Source: Hymenobacter sp. BRD128 (GTDB lineage Bacteria; Bacteroidota; Bacteroidia; Cytophagales; Hymenobacteraceae). Taken from it: DNA of 64,000 bases. The notes beneath the pieces are model-generated. The model was not told where the DNA came from and made no database searches. It saw only the letters and a list, made by a program, of their open reading frames with translations. Shown here one piece after another: positions 26,807 through 35,804 of the stretch (its first letter is position 1; each line of letters starts with the position of its first letter). Both the position numbers and the translations under genes were made by a program. The DNA lies in assembly GCF_013256625.1 (NCBI RefSeq), contig NZ_CP053908.1, forward strand, positions 930,001 to 994,000. Reading direction: 5' to 3'.

Positions 26807-27869
26807 TTACCGGGTTGGGCCGAAAGTAGGTACCCCCCGCGAAGCTGACTACGTAGGGCGACCGGAAGTGCGTGCTGGGCAGGTAGTAGTCGGTGCTGAT
26901 AATCTGGGCGCCCGACTGCTGGGCCGCTGCGAAGCTGCTGGGGTCGTTGCGGCGCGCTTCCTGGGTATCGCTGTCGGCGCGGGTGCGGATGATGTAGCCC
27001 TTCTCTACCAAGCTTCTGATAGCGGCCAGGTCTTTCTTGGCGTTGTTCATGATATGGATGGCGGCCTCGGGTGTGCCGGGCTCGGCGTCGGCAAACAGCA
27101 CCCGGCCCTTCAGCGAGGGATGGCCCTGGATGTAGGTCGCCCGCTTCTCACCCAGCTCATCGAGCACGAACACGAACTTGCCCTGCGCCGCCGCCAGGGT
27201 GGGCCAGTTACGGTGCAGCACCGCGGCTTCTAAGGTGGGGTAGGCGCCGCGCACCTGGTCGGGGGTAATGAGCTGGTCAGCGCCCAGGTTGTCCAGAATT
27301 TCCTTGTCCAGCGCGTCAAATACCGCCGTTGTAAAGGGCTCGGGCACCGTGAGGCCCGGCCGGGGCAGGGCCTCCGACTTAGCATTCATGGTGATGAACA
27401 CCGGGTGGTGCGTGGGGTGGGCCAGCGACCACTTTTTCAGCTCCTGCAAGGCCAGCTTAAAGGTGAGCGCGTTGCTGCGGTAGTCGAGGTCCTGAATGTG
27501 AAAGACCTTGAAGCCTGGCTGCTTCATCAGGCCGGCCTCGTCGTAGGGTGCCTGGCCGGGAGCCAGGTCCAGGCCCTTGGGGTGGGCGTATTTACCGCCC
27601 TGGGTATCCGCGTACACGTCGATTTCCAGGGCCAGCAGGCCCTTGGTGAGCTGCTCGCTGAGCGACACGTGCTCGTAGTCAATCTTGCTCATGCTGGCCG
27701 AATCGGCTTTTTGCAACACCTTAAACAGCTTGGGGTCGATGGCCTGCTTGTAGCTGTTGTGCGAGCCGATGACCTGAATCTGGTTCAGGCGCAGCGGCGC
27801 GGCGGGCTTAGTAAACGCGGCCAGCACCAGGATGCCCGCCAGCGCGGATAGTTGCAATAGTATTTTCAT
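26772..27869 (-). CDS. Secreted Ca2+-dependent phosphoinositide phospholipase C (PI-PLC-C1 type)
   Basis: The 365-residue protein has a signal peptide (to about residue 20) and a TIM-barrel PI-PLC-like domain: LNQIQVIGSHNSYK with the first catalytic histidine, ALEIDVYADTQGG, FKVFHIQDLDYRSN with the second, and HHPVFITMNAKSEA with acidic calcium-site residues. PI-PLC cuts the phosphodiester of phosphatidylinositol or of GPI anchors. The gene follows susD by 39 bp and overlaps the PHP gene, so it belongs to the operon. The family call is good; the natural lipid or glycan target is inferred from context. Confidence 0.85.
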   Translation of the reverse strand: MKILLQLSALAGILVLAAFTKPAAPLRLNQIQVIGSHNSYKQAIDPKLFKVLQKADSASMSKIDYEHVSLSEQLTKGLLALEIDVYADTQGGKYAHPKGLDLAPGQAPYDEAGLMKQPGFKVFHIQDLDYRSNALTFKLALQELKKWSLAHPTHHPVFITMNAKSEALPRPGLTVPEPFTTAVFDALDKEILDNLGADQLITPDQVRGAYPTLEAAVLHRNWPTLAAAQGKFVFVLDELGEKRATYIQGHPSLKGRVLFADAEPGTPEAAIHIMNNAKKDLAAIRSLVEKGYIIRTRADSDTQEARRNDPSSFAAAQQSGAQIISTDYYLPSTHFRSPYVVSFAGGTYFRPNPVNAGASASAAVK

Positions 27870-27908
27870 GGCTTTCTCGTGAGAAAAGAAGGTGGAACCA
27901 GCGCGCCG

Positions 27909-29501
27909 CTAGTACCCGGTATTCTGCTGCAGGGCCGAGTTCAGGCGCAGCTCGATGGTGGGCACGGGGTAGAGGCGGCGGAAAGTGCTTTTGTCCATCT
28001 TGAGCACGTCGTTGGGCAGCGGGTACTCGGTTTCAAACTGGCCGAAGCGGATGAGGTCGTTGCGGCGCCAGGCTTCCCAGCTCAGCTCGCGGGCACGCTC
28101 GTCGAGCATCCCATCCAGGGTGATGCTGGTGGCCAGCTGCGCCCCGGCACGGGCCCTGATTTTGTTGACGAGCACCAGCGGCGTTTGCAGCTCGCTGCCC
28201 ACAGTAGTGGCGCTAGCCCCGCGCAAAATGGCCTCAGCCTTCATCAGCAGCACGTCGGCCAGGCGCAGCACAGGCACGTCGTTGCCGTTGAGGCGGGTAG
28301 CCTGAATGATAGTAGGGTCGGGATAGTACTTGATGGAGCGCACGCCCTCCGACTGGGTGGCGATGGTGTTGCCCAGGTCCATGGGCTTGGGCGGCACCAG
28401 CGTCAGCACCGGGTTAATGTTAATTTGGGTAGTGGTGTTGGGGTAGTACACCGGCGTGCTGGTGAAGCCGCCGTTGCCATCGGGCACAAACTGCGGGCCC
28501 GCTAGCCAGGTAGTGGTGCGAAAGTCGCCGGGCAGGTTAAAGCGGGCGTAAAACTCGGGCGTGGTGCTCATGGCAATGCTCAGGCCCACGTTGAAGCCAT
28601 AGGCATTAACCAGGTAATAGAAAAAGCCGAAGCGCGTGAACTGGTTGCCCGGAATCTGCTGGTCGTAGGGAATGGCGAAGATGGTTTCCTTAATCTGCGG
28701 CCCGTTGTTGGGCAGGAAAATGTCGCGGTAGCGGGCGTCGAGGCTATAGTTGGGGTTGGCCTGCACGCTGTCGGCCATGCGCACCACGTCGGGGTAGCGG
28801 GCCGCCCCGCCGTACACCTCCGAGTTGAGGTAGAGCTTGGCCAGCAGCGCGTACACCAGCCCCTTGGTGGGGCGGCCGTACTGCTGGGTGTTGGTGGCCG
28901 CGTTGCTGCTCTTGGCCGGCAGCTTGGGCGTGAGGGCCAGCAGCTCGCTCTCGATAAACTTGTACACGCTGGCGCGGGGCTGCGTGGCCGGCGAACCCGT
29001 AACAGGGTAGTCGGTCACGAGGGGCACGTTGCCGTACAAATCGAGCAGAAAGAAATAGTAGAGCGCCCGCATGGCCCGGATTTCGGCCAGGCGGTTGGCC
29101 TTCTCGGCATCCGAAAAGCCAAACGAGTTGGTGATGTTGAGCAGGCGGTTGCAGGTGGTGATGCCGCCGTAGGCCCACTGCCAGATGGTGAGCACGTTGG
29201 GATGGTCGGGCGTCCAGGTGTGGTAGTGCAGCTGCCGGTACTGCCCGCCGTCGTCGAAGTTGCCGTCGCGGGCCGGCAAAATGGCCTCGTCGGTGCTCAG
29301 CGTCTGCATGCGCCAGTAGGGCACCGCAAACTGCGACGAGAGGTTGGAGTAGATGGCCCCCAGCGAAGCGTTGTAGTCCGACAGAGTTTTGGGAAAGTTG
29401 CCGGCTACGAACTGCGACTCGACCGGCACATCCAGCTTTTTGCAGGAGTAAGCACCCCCGGCCAGTATGCTCAGAGTAAGGAGAATAGCTTTGCTTTTCA
29501 T
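27909..29501 (-). CDS. SusD/RagB family nutrient-binding lipoprotein
   Basis: I start at ATG 29501 (MKSKAILLTLSILAGGAYSC), which gives a lipoprotein signal with lipobox cysteine 20. The remaining sequence of about 510 residues has the SusD TPR-like helical scaffold (AEIRAMRALYYFFLLDLYGNVPLVTD is the signature region) and the C-terminal RARELSWEAWRRNDLIRFG block. SusD proteins sit on the cell surface as lids over SusC channels and bind glycans. It follows susC by 85 bp with a small hairpin between. Confidence 0.93.
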   Translation of the reverse strand: MKSKAILLTLSILAGGAYSCKKLDVPVESQFVAGNFPKTLSDYNASLGAIYSNLSSQFAVPYWRMQTLSTDEAILPARDGNFDDGGQYRQLHYHTWTPDHPNVLTIWQWAYGGITTCNRLLNITNSFGFSDAEKANRLAEIRAMRALYYFFLLDLYGNVPLVTDYPVTGSPATQPRASVYKFIESELLALTPKLPAKSSNAATNTQQYGRPTKGLVYALLAKLYLNSEVYGGAARYPDVVRMADSVQANPNYSLDARYRDIFLPNNGPQIKETIFAIPYDQQIPGNQFTRFGFFYYLVNAYGFNVGLSIAMSTTPEFYARFNLPGDFRTTTWLAGPQFVPDGNGGFTSTPVYYPNTTTQININPVLTLVPPKPMDLGNTIATQSEGVRSIKYYPDPTIIQATRLNGNDVPVLRLADVLLMKAEAILRGASATTVGSELQTPLVLVNKIRARAGAQLATSITLDGMLDERARELSWEAWRRNDLIRFGQFETEYPLPNDVLKMDKSTFRRLYPVPTIELRLNSALQQNTGY

Positions 29502-29532
29502 AAAATTAAATTTGCGAAGCACTACACCAAAA

Positions 29533-29567
29533 GGCGGTTATGCTGAGCCTGTCGAAGCATGACCGCC
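29533..29567. repeat. Short inverted repeat between susC and susD
   Basis: GGCGGTTATGCT and AGCATGACCGCC (11 of 12 paired) flank an 11-nt loop with GAGCCTGTCGA. It shares the core of the long repeats elsewhere in the window and could reduce readthrough from susC into susD. Confidence 0.65.
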
Positions 29568-29586
29568 CACTGATAAGTTGCTGTGC

Positions 29587-32500
29587 TTAAAACGAAGCCG
29601 TGAGGCCCAGCGTGAACGTGCGGGTTTTGGGGTAGAAGCTGTTGTTATCAATGCCCGGCGTGAGACCGCCGATATTGATTTCGGGGTCAATACCGCGGTA
29701 TTTGGTCAGCACAAACAGGTTGCTGCCCGTCACGTAGAGCCGGATGGCCTTCACGTACTCGGTGCCGGGGCGCAGGGTGTAGCCCAGGGTGGCGTTGTCG
29801 AGGCGCAGGTACGAGCCGCTCTCCAGAAAGCGGTCGGAGATGAGGTAGGCGTTGATGTCGGTGGGCGACTCGCCCAGCGTGAAGCGCGGGATGTTTTGCA
29901 GGCGCGCGTCGGCCGGGTTGTTGAGGCCGGCTAGGGTAGCGTTCAGGATTTTATTGCCCAGCACCCCGCGCATTAGAAAACTCAGGTCGAAGCCCTTGAA
30001 GCTAAAGGTGTTGGCCCAGCCGTAGATAAGGGTAGGCTGGGCACTGCCGGCCAGCTGCATGTCGGTGGTCAGGGGCTGGGTGGCAGTGACGGTGCCGTCG
30101 GCCTTTTGGTAGGTGCTCACGCCTTGGTCGTTTTTGCCCAGGTAGTGCCACAGCTTAAAGGTGCCCAGCGGCGAGCCGGGCTGCACAATCTGGCTGTAGT
30201 TGCCGCTCTGGCCCTTGCCCCCAAGCTGCGCCGTCTGGATGTAGGGAATCGTGAAGCGGTCAGTCGAGAGATTGTCGATGTTGTTGTAGTTGTGCGAAAA
30301 ATTGAGCGACGAGCGCCACGTGAAGGCGGCCGTCTGCACCGGCACCACGCTCAGGGCCACCTCCACGCCGCGGTTAGTCATGCTGCCCACGTTGGCGGTG
30401 TAGGTGGTGTACTGAAACTCGGTGCTCGACACCGGCAGCACGTCGTCAATCAGGTCGCTGGTTTTCTTCACGTAGTAGTCTACCGAGCCCGTAATGCGGT
30501 TTTTGAGGAAGCCAAAATCCAGGCCCACGTTGTAGGTGGCGGTGCTTTCCCACTTCAGGTCGGGGTTTTCGTTGCGCACCGCGTTCACCACGTTCGAGAT
30601 GGTGCCGTTGTTCAGATACTTGCTGCTGCCGGGCGGCGTGCCATAAATGAGGATGGCCGAGAAGGCGTCGAAGCCCTGGCTGTTGCCCGATACCCCGTAG
30701 CCGGCCCGCAGCTTAAGGTCGCTCACGGCCCCGTAGCGGCGCATAAAGTCCTCGCCGATAATGCGCCAGCCCACGGCCGCCGTGGGGAAGTAGCCGTAGC
30801 GGTTGTTCACACCGAAGGCCGACGAGCCATCGCGCCGCAGCGACACCTGCGCCAGGTAGCGGTCGGCGTACTGGTACTGCACGCGGCCATACTGCGAGAG
30901 CAGGCGCAGGGTCGAAATCGGGTTGTTGTCGAAGGCAATCTGGGCTAGCGACGAGGGGTTGGATAGAAATAAGTTGTTGGACCCCAGCGCATCATTGGCA
31001 AAGTTCTGGGTTGTGATGCCGAAGCCGTCGTTGGTGCGGTCCTGCTGGTACGAGTAGCCGCCCAGCAGCTGAAAGCTGTGCAGGCCCAGCGTTTTGTCGT
31101 AGTTGGCGTAGGCCTCCAGCACGTCGTTGGTGGTCTGGTACTCGGCGCGGCGGGCTACCCCGCCCAGGTTCACGGCCAGGCCCGACTGGCTATTCAGGTA
31201 GCTGCTGTAGTTGGTTTGGGCGCGCTGGGTCGAGCCGCTCAGCGTCAGCTTCAGGCCCGTAATAATGTCGACCTGCACGATGCCGTTGAGCAGCGTCTTG
31301 CTGTCGTTAGTCACGTAGCTGTTGTTGTTGGCCAGCGAGAGCGGGTTGAGCGGGCCGCTGCCGGTGCGGGTGTAGTTTTCCTTGTAGGTGCCGTCGGGGT
31401 TGAAGGGGCCCACCGTGGGCAGGTAAAACAGCATGCCCGGCAGCACGTAGGACTGCGGAATGTCGTTCTGGGTGGTGGTGCTGTTGATGATGTTGGCCCC
31501 CAGGCGCAGGTGGTTGTTGAAGAAACGCTGGTTGATAAACCCGCGGGTAATGAGGCGCTCTAGCGAGGTATTTATCAGCGTGCCGTTGTTTTTCAGGTAG
31601 TTGGCGCTAGCCCCGTAGTCGGTGGCATTGGCCGAGCCGGTAAACGACACGTTGTGGTTGGTGGCGTAGCTGGTGCGCTCAATCAGGTCCTGCCAGTTGG
31701 TGTTCGAGCCGTCGTCGTCGGTGGGCTTGGTGAGCGGCCGGGCGTTGTTGGTGGCCAGGTACTGGCGCAGCTCGTCGCCACTCAGCATGTCGATGCGCTT
31801 CGACACCTTCGCCACGGCCCCGTAGCCGCTGTAGGTGAGGCGGGTCTGGCCCGGCTTGGCCCGCTTGGTGGTCACGATAATAACCCCATTGGCCGCCCGC
31901 GTGCCATAGATGGCCGTGGCCGAGGCATCTTTCAGCACGTCGATGCTGGCAATATCGTCGGGGGCCAGCAGGTCGATGCTCGCGCCCGGCACCCCGTCAA
32001 TCACGTAAAACGGCTCCGTGATGCCGCCGTTCAGGGTGCGGATGGTGCTCGGCCCGCGCAGCACCACCGAGGGCCGCTGGTTGGGGTCGCCGCTCTTGGT
32101 GATGTTGAGGCCCGCCACCTTGCCTTGCAGCAGCTCGGCGGGGGTAGTGAGCACGCCGGGGTTAAACTGCTCGGCCTTGATGGACGTGACGGCCCCCACC
32201 ACATCCTGCCGGCTCTGGGTGCCGTAGCCAATCACCACCACGTCCTTCAGTTGCTGGGCATCGGGCCGCAGCGTCACGTTGAGGGTCGTTTGGGTGCCAG
32301 CAATAATTTCCTGGCTCACTGTGCCCACAAAGGAAAATACCAGCACATCGGCCGGCCCGGTGGTGCGGATGCTGTACGTGCCGTCGGGGCCGGTGCCCAC
32401 GGCATTGCTGCCGTCCTTAAGGCGCACCGTTACGCCGGGCAGCGCCGCATTCTTCTCGTCCGTCACGGTGCCCTTGATGGTTTGCTGGGCCAGGGCCAGG

Positions 32501-32592
32501 GCGGGCGTCAGCGTCAGCAGCGGCAGCACAGCCCGCCGCGGCAGGCCCGCCGTAGCCCGCCAGAATAAGAAGGAAAAGTACCCGTTTTTCAT
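29587..32592 (-). CDS. SusC/RagA family TonB-linked outer-membrane transporter
   Basis: The 1001-residue protein has a signal region, a CarboxypepD_reg-like domain (IKGTVTDEKNAALPGVTV) and the SusC signature VIGYGTQSRQDVVGAVTSI. The plug has GVPGASIDLLAPDDIASIDV and DASATAIYGTRAANGVIIVTT-type sequence, and the long barrel ends FTLGLTASF. It transports oligosaccharides or other ligands handed over by SusD. It is the first gene of the six-gene run and has a long untranslated region upstream. Confidence 0.93.
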   Translation of the reverse strand: MKNGYFSFLFWRATAGLPRRAVLPLLTLTPALALAQQTIKGTVTDEKNAALPGVTVRLKDGSNAVGTGPDGTYSIRTTGPADVLVFSFVGTVSQEIIAGTQTTLNVTLRPDAQQLKDVVVIGYGTQSRQDVVGAVTSIKAEQFNPGVLTTPAELLQGKVAGLNITKSGDPNQRPSVVLRGPSTIRTLNGGITEPFYVIDGVPGASIDLLAPDDIASIDVLKDASATAIYGTRAANGVIIVTTKRAKPGQTRLTYSGYGAVAKVSKRIDMLSGDELRQYLATNNARPLTKPTDDDGSNTNWQDLIERTSYATNHNVSFTGSANATDYGASANYLKNNGTLINTSLERLITRGFINQRFFNNHLRLGANIINSTTTQNDIPQSYVLPGMLFYLPTVGPFNPDGTYKENYTRTGSGPLNPLSLANNNSYVTNDSKTLLNGIVQVDIITGLKLTLSGSTQRAQTNYSSYLNSQSGLAVNLGGVARRAEYQTTNDVLEAYANYDKTLGLHSFQLLGGYSYQQDRTNDGFGITTQNFANDALGSNNLFLSNPSSLAQIAFDNNPISTLRLLSQYGRVQYQYADRYLAQVSLRRDGSSAFGVNNRYGYFPTAAVGWRIIGEDFMRRYGAVSDLKLRAGYGVSGNSQGFDAFSAILIYGTPPGSSKYLNNGTISNVVNAVRNENPDLKWESTATYNVGLDFGFLKNRITGSVDYYVKKTSDLIDDVLPVSSTEFQYTTYTANVGSMTNRGVEVALSVVPVQTAAFTWRSSLNFSHNYNNIDNLSTDRFTIPYIQTAQLGGKGQSGNYSQIVQPGSPLGTFKLWHYLGKNDQGVSTYQKADGTVTATQPLTTDMQLAGSAQPTLIYGWANTFSFKGFDLSFLMRGVLGNKILNATLAGLNNPADARLQNIPRFTLGESPTDINAYLISDRFLESGSYLRLDNATLGYTLRPGTEYVKAIRLYVTGSNLFVLTKYRGIDPEINIGGLTPGIDNNSFYPKTRTFTLGLTASF

Positions 32593-32799
32593 ACGTGCTA
32601 GTGGTGCTTGGTAGGTGCTGTATTAAAGCACTGCAAAGCACCGGCGCGGCAGTTACCTCAACATGATTGCTGCGTTACGATTAGCGCAGCTGCGGGGTCA
32701 GTGCACAGGTTCGTTCTCCCGTTTGCCTCGTAGCACCCCTTTGGGGCCGCATCGCTCCAATAGGAAGCGGGGGCGGCGTGGCGTGTGGGCTGGTGTGGC

Positions 32800-32834
32800 G
32801 GCCCGCCGGCCAGGGCTAGCCAGGCCGGCGGGCC
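32800..32834. repeat. GC-rich perfect hairpin
   Basis: Twelve-bp arms pair perfectly around an 11-nt loop, without a T run on either strand. It could be a factor-binding palindrome or part of the susC leader. Confidence 0.6.
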
Positions 32835-32942
32835 GGACGATGAGAGTTTCACCAGAGTTTAATCCGCAAAAAGCGCTAGGCATCTGGTGGGCGAAAGCTG
32901 CAGATACCCAGCGTATTCAGGTCGGCTAGGCACCTGACCGGG

Positions 32943-33047
32943 GCCGGCGGATAGGAAGGAGCCTACAAACTGCGGGTTGCTCCTGCCCATTACAACGCTG
33001 CTAGTATACTGATAGCGCAGCTTGCAGCCGGCGCATAGGAAGGAGCC
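32943..33047. repeat. Direct repeat of 21 bp with 84-bp period
   Basis: Copies at 32943-32963 and 33027-33047 share GATAGGAAGGAGCC or CATAGGAAGGAGCC after GCCGGCG, with 20 of 21 identical. The intervening sequence is not repeated. Confidence 0.6.
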
Positions 33048-33088
33048 GGGCCGCGGAAGTGCTGGCCATCCGCTTTGGTCGCTACCCG

Positions 33089-33673
33089 CTACTGCTGCTC
33101 CAGACCGCCTAGCAACACCGTGATGATGTTGTTTTCTAATTCCTGCGCGGTGAGGCCGCGGCCCGGCCGGTACCACAGTTCGACCCAGCGCACCGCCGAC
33201 AGCACCGTAAACAGGGCTACCGAGGCATTGACGGGCCGAAACTCACCCGCCGCAATACCGGCTTCGATAAGCGCCGCAAAGCCTTTTTCGTAGGTTTTGC
33301 GGGCTTGCTTAAACTCGGTGAGGCGCGGCTCGGGCAGGTATTTCCAGTCGTGGTTGGCCACCGATACGGCCGCGCCGTCCTCCACCATAAGCCGGATGTG
33401 CAGGCGTACCAGCGCCTTTATTTTATCACTATATGGGCTAGCCGTCTGCTCTATTTCCCGTAGCTGTGAGATGTAAGTATCCGAAACGCGAAAGCAGATG
33501 GTATCCAGCAGCTCGTCTTTCGACTTAATGTGGTTGTACATGCTCGCGGCTTCCATGCCTACCTGCCCGGCCAGGTCGCGCATCGAGGTGCCGCCGTAGC
33601 CCCGGTCTTTGAAGAGCTTGGCGGCTTCGGCCAGAATCAGCTCGCGCTTGACCGATTTTTTTGTTTTGAGCAT
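33089..33673 (-). CDS. TetR/AcrR family transcriptional regulator
   Basis: The 194-residue protein has a canonical TetR N-terminal helix-turn-helix (ILAEAAKLFKDRGYGGTSMR then VGMEAASMYNHIKSKDELL) and an all-helical ligand domain like those of fatty-acid or acyl-CoA-responsive repressors. It has its own promoter 66 bp after the cytochrome b gene. The adjacent etfBA suggests, weakly, a link to acyl-CoA oxidation; no operator is identified with confidence. Confidence 0.88.
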   Translation of the reverse strand: MLKTKKSVKRELILAEAAKLFKDRGYGGTSMRDLAGQVGMEAASMYNHIKSKDELLDTICFRVSDTYISQLREIEQTASPYSDKIKALVRLHIRLMVEDGAAVSVANHDWKYLPEPRLTEFKQARKTYEKGFAALIEAGIAAGEFRPVNASVALFTVLSAVRWVELWYRPGRGLTAQELENNIITVLLGGLEQQ

Positions 33674-33700
33674 GGGTGGGAAGGGTAGAAGCTGGTTCTA

Positions 33701-33732
33701 CAAAGTTACCCCGCTGCCCCGGCTGCTAACAA
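33701..33732 (-). promoter_or_regulatory. Candidate promoter of the TetR gene
   Basis: On the minus strand TTG (33730-33732), 21 bp and TAACTTTG (33701-33708) match the Bacteroidota consensus. It lies 28 bp before the ATG. Confidence 0.45.
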
Positions 33733-33739
33733 CTGTTTG

Positions 33740-34417
33740 TTATACATTATCGGGCTTGCGCGGGTCTTCGCCGCTCACCATGCGCGATATCAGGCCGTGG
33801 TCATCCTGAATATCAGCCCACACCACGCCCACTACGTGCAATATGATGTAGCCAATAATCAAGTACATCGTTACGTTATGAACTTCTTTAACCGGGTGCT
33901 CAATGCCGTGCAAAAACGGTACGTCATCGGCGAAGGTCAGGGCCAGACCCGTAACGACCATAATCGTGATAAACAGATAAAAGGCGGCATACGTGAGCTT
34001 GGCCAGCAGCACGTGGCGAGCATCGGCGTGCTCGGCTGGGGCTGCTAGCCGGTAGCGCCGGGCTGCGGCCATCAGCCGCGCGCCAAAGCGCCGGCCAGCC
34101 GGGTCAAGCGCCTGCATCACCGTCCAAAATAGCCAAAAGGTGGCGAGCACTATCCCAATCCAGATGTGCCAGGTCCAGATTTTTTCGCTGATAACGTGGG
34201 CCACTGCGCCGGCCTGCTGCTGGGTCAGTCTGCCACCGCTCTTGGCGAGCGCGGCCTGAAATTCGGGCACTGCCCCCCGAGCATTCACGATAACCTGCTG
34301 AAACAGAATAGTCAGCAGCTGGCCCGATACCAGCGCGGCATTGGCCCAGTGCCAGATGCGCATCGGCACGGAGTAGTCGTGGGTGGCGGTGGCGAGGGGC
34401 GCGGTGGCAGGTTGCAT
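33740..34417 (-). CDS. Cytochrome b561 / hydrogenase b-type cytochrome-like membrane protein
   Basis: The 225-residue protein has four or five membrane helices and candidate haem ligands in MRIWHWANA, TWHIWIG and in the last helices (EVHNVTMYLIIGYIILHVVGV region). This fits the di-haem cytochrome b561/Ni-Fe hydrogenase b family, which passes electrons between the quinone pool and a partner protein. No partner dehydrogenase is next to it. It ends 66 bp before the TetR gene and is probably transcribed on its own. Confidence 0.82.
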   Translation of the reverse strand: MQPATAPLATATHDYSVPMRIWHWANAALVSGQLLTILFQQVIVNARGAVPEFQAALAKSGGRLTQQQAGAVAHVISEKIWTWHIWIGIVLATFWLFWTVMQALDPAGRRFGARLMAAARRYRLAAPAEHADARHVLLAKLTYAAFYLFITIMVVTGLALTFADDVPFLHGIEHPVKEVHNVTMYLIIGYIILHVVGVVWADIQDDHGLISRMVSGEDPRKPDNV

Positions 34418-34480
34418 AAAGAAGGGTGGCGTGAAGCATTACAGACGTAACGGCGCGCTTACCTGTTGCTTAAGAATTAC

Positions 34481-35722
34481 TTAAGAAAAGGCGCTGGCCG
34501 TTTCGCGGGCGGCTGCTGGTTGCAGCGTGCGGCCGGGGTACGCTAGCAGGGCCTGCTCGAGGCAGGTAAGGGCGGCGTCAAGGTCGTGCAGATTGAGAAT
34601 GTAGGCTAGCCGCACCTGCTGGCGGCCCAGGCCGGGCGTCTGGTAAAAGCCGTTGGCTGGCGAGAGCATGAGCGTCTGATTTTCATAGGCAAAATCAGTC
34701 AGCAGCCACTCGCCAAAGCGCTCGGCATCATCCACTGGTAAGTGGGCCATCACGTAGAAGGCGCCGCCGGGCACCGGGCACTGCACGCCCGGCATGGCTT
34801 GCAGGCGCCGCACTGTCAGGTCGCGGCGCGCCTGGTACTCGGTCCGGTTTTCGTCGAAATAGCTTTCGGGCAAGGCTACGGCCGCTTCGCCCAGCAGCAT
34901 GCCCAGGCCGGGCGGGCTAATGCGCATCTGGGCAAAGTGGAAGGCGGCGTCAAATACGGCCTTGTTGCGCGTCACGAGCGAGCCCACCCGCGCGCCGCAC
35001 GCACTGTAGCGCTTCGAAATTGTGTCAAGCACCACCACGTATTCTTCGCCGCCGGCTAGGTTAAGGGCGCTGGTGGATCGGGCACCATCGTAGCAATACT
35101 CGCGGTAGGCCTCATCTGATAGCAGGTATAACTGGTGCCGCTGGCACAGGCCAAGCAGGTCTTCTAGCTCGGCGCGGGTGTACACGTGGCCGGTGGGGTT
35201 GCTCGGGTTGCAGAGCAGAATGGCCTTGGTGCGCGGCGTAATAACCTGCTCAAAATCAGCCAGCGGGGGCAGGGCAAAGCCGTTTTCAATGCTAGCCGTA
35301 ACCGTCACAATCTTCACGCCGGCCGCAATGGCAAAGGCCGTGTAAGTGCCGTAAAACGGCTCGGGCACCACCAGCTCATCGCCGGGGTTGAGGCAAGTGA
35401 GCAGGGCAAATAGAATGGCCTCGCTGCCGGCCGTTGTCACCAGTATCTCCTCCATCTTCACCGCAATGCCCGCCCGGTGGTAATACTCGGCTAGCTTCCG
35501 GCGGTAGCTGTCGGTGCCAGCGCCGTGGCTGTAGGCCAGCACCCGCAAATCGGCTTGCCGCAGGGCTTCTACCGCGCTTGGTGGCGTCGGAATATCGGGC
35601 TGGCCAATATTGAGATGATACACGTGGCGGCCCCGCTGCTTGGCCGCCTCGGCAAAGGGGGCTAGCTTGCGAAACGGCGAAACGGGCATTTCCTGCCCAC
35701 GTTGCGATACGGATAACGACAT
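34481..35722 (-). CDS. PLP-dependent class I/II aminotransferase
   Basis: The 413-residue protein has the fold-type I aminotransferase features: NIGQPDIPTPPSAVEAL, the NPSNPTGHVY segment, SDEAYREYCYD, and the PLP lysine in LDTISKRYSACGARVGSLV. It resembles aspartate/aromatic aminotransferases (AspB-like), with the amino-acid specificity not clear from sequence. It is separated from the BFN gene by a strong terminator and from cytochrome b by a 63-bp gap. Confidence 0.9.
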   Translation of the reverse strand: MSLSVSQRGQEMPVSPFRKLAPFAEAAKQRGRHVYHLNIGQPDIPTPPSAVEALRQADLRVLAYSHGAGTDSYRRKLAEYYHRAGIAVKMEEILVTTAGSEAILFALLTCLNPGDELVVPEPFYGTYTAFAIAAGVKIVTVTASIENGFALPPLADFEQVITPRTKAILLCNPSNPTGHVYTRAELEDLLGLCQRHQLYLLSDEAYREYCYDGARSTSALNLAGGEEYVVVLDTISKRYSACGARVGSLVTRNKAVFDAAFHFAQMRISPPGLGMLLGEAAVALPESYFDENRTEYQARRDLTVRRLQAMPGVQCPVPGGAFYVMAHLPVDDAERFGEWLLTDFAYENQTLMLSPANGFYQTPGLGRQQVRLAYILNLHDLDAALTCLEQALLAYPGRTLQPAAARETASAFS

Positions 35723-35751
35723 AGATTATAGCTTCTTACAGAAAGGAATTA

Positions 35752-35787
35752 AGAAAAAGTCCCAGCCGATAACTCGGCCGGGACTTC
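35752..35787 (-). terminator. Terminator at the BFN/aminotransferase junction
   Basis: On the minus strand AAGTCCCGGCCGA and TCGGCTGGGACTT pair with one mismatch around a short loop and run into TTTTCTT. It ends the BFN transcript and insulates the aminotransferase. Confidence 0.8.
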
Positions 35788-35804
35788 GGAGATAACGGGG
35801 CGAA

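Larger units (their letters stand above)
32593..33088. other. 496-bp non-coding region upstream of susC
   Basis: I see no convincing gene. The region holds a perfect 12-bp GC-rich inverted repeat (GGCCCGCCGGCC at 32800-32811, complement at 32823-32834, with GCTAG in the loop) and a 21-bp direct repeat (32943-32963 and 33027-33047, one mismatch, 84 bp apart). A minus-strand open frame overlaps it (32859-33176) but runs into the TetR gene and has no recognisable features. It probably contains the susC promoter and leader. Confidence 0.6.

Noticed and set aside
30106..32568. Several long plus-strand open frames opposite susC
   Set aside because: They mirror the third-codon-position G+C of susC and show no domain or start signal.
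32859..33176. Minus-strand open frame of 105 codons upstream of susC
   Set aside because: It overlaps the TetR gene by 88 bp on the same strand in another frame, has no signal, motif or homology I can see, and contains the non-coding direct repeat.
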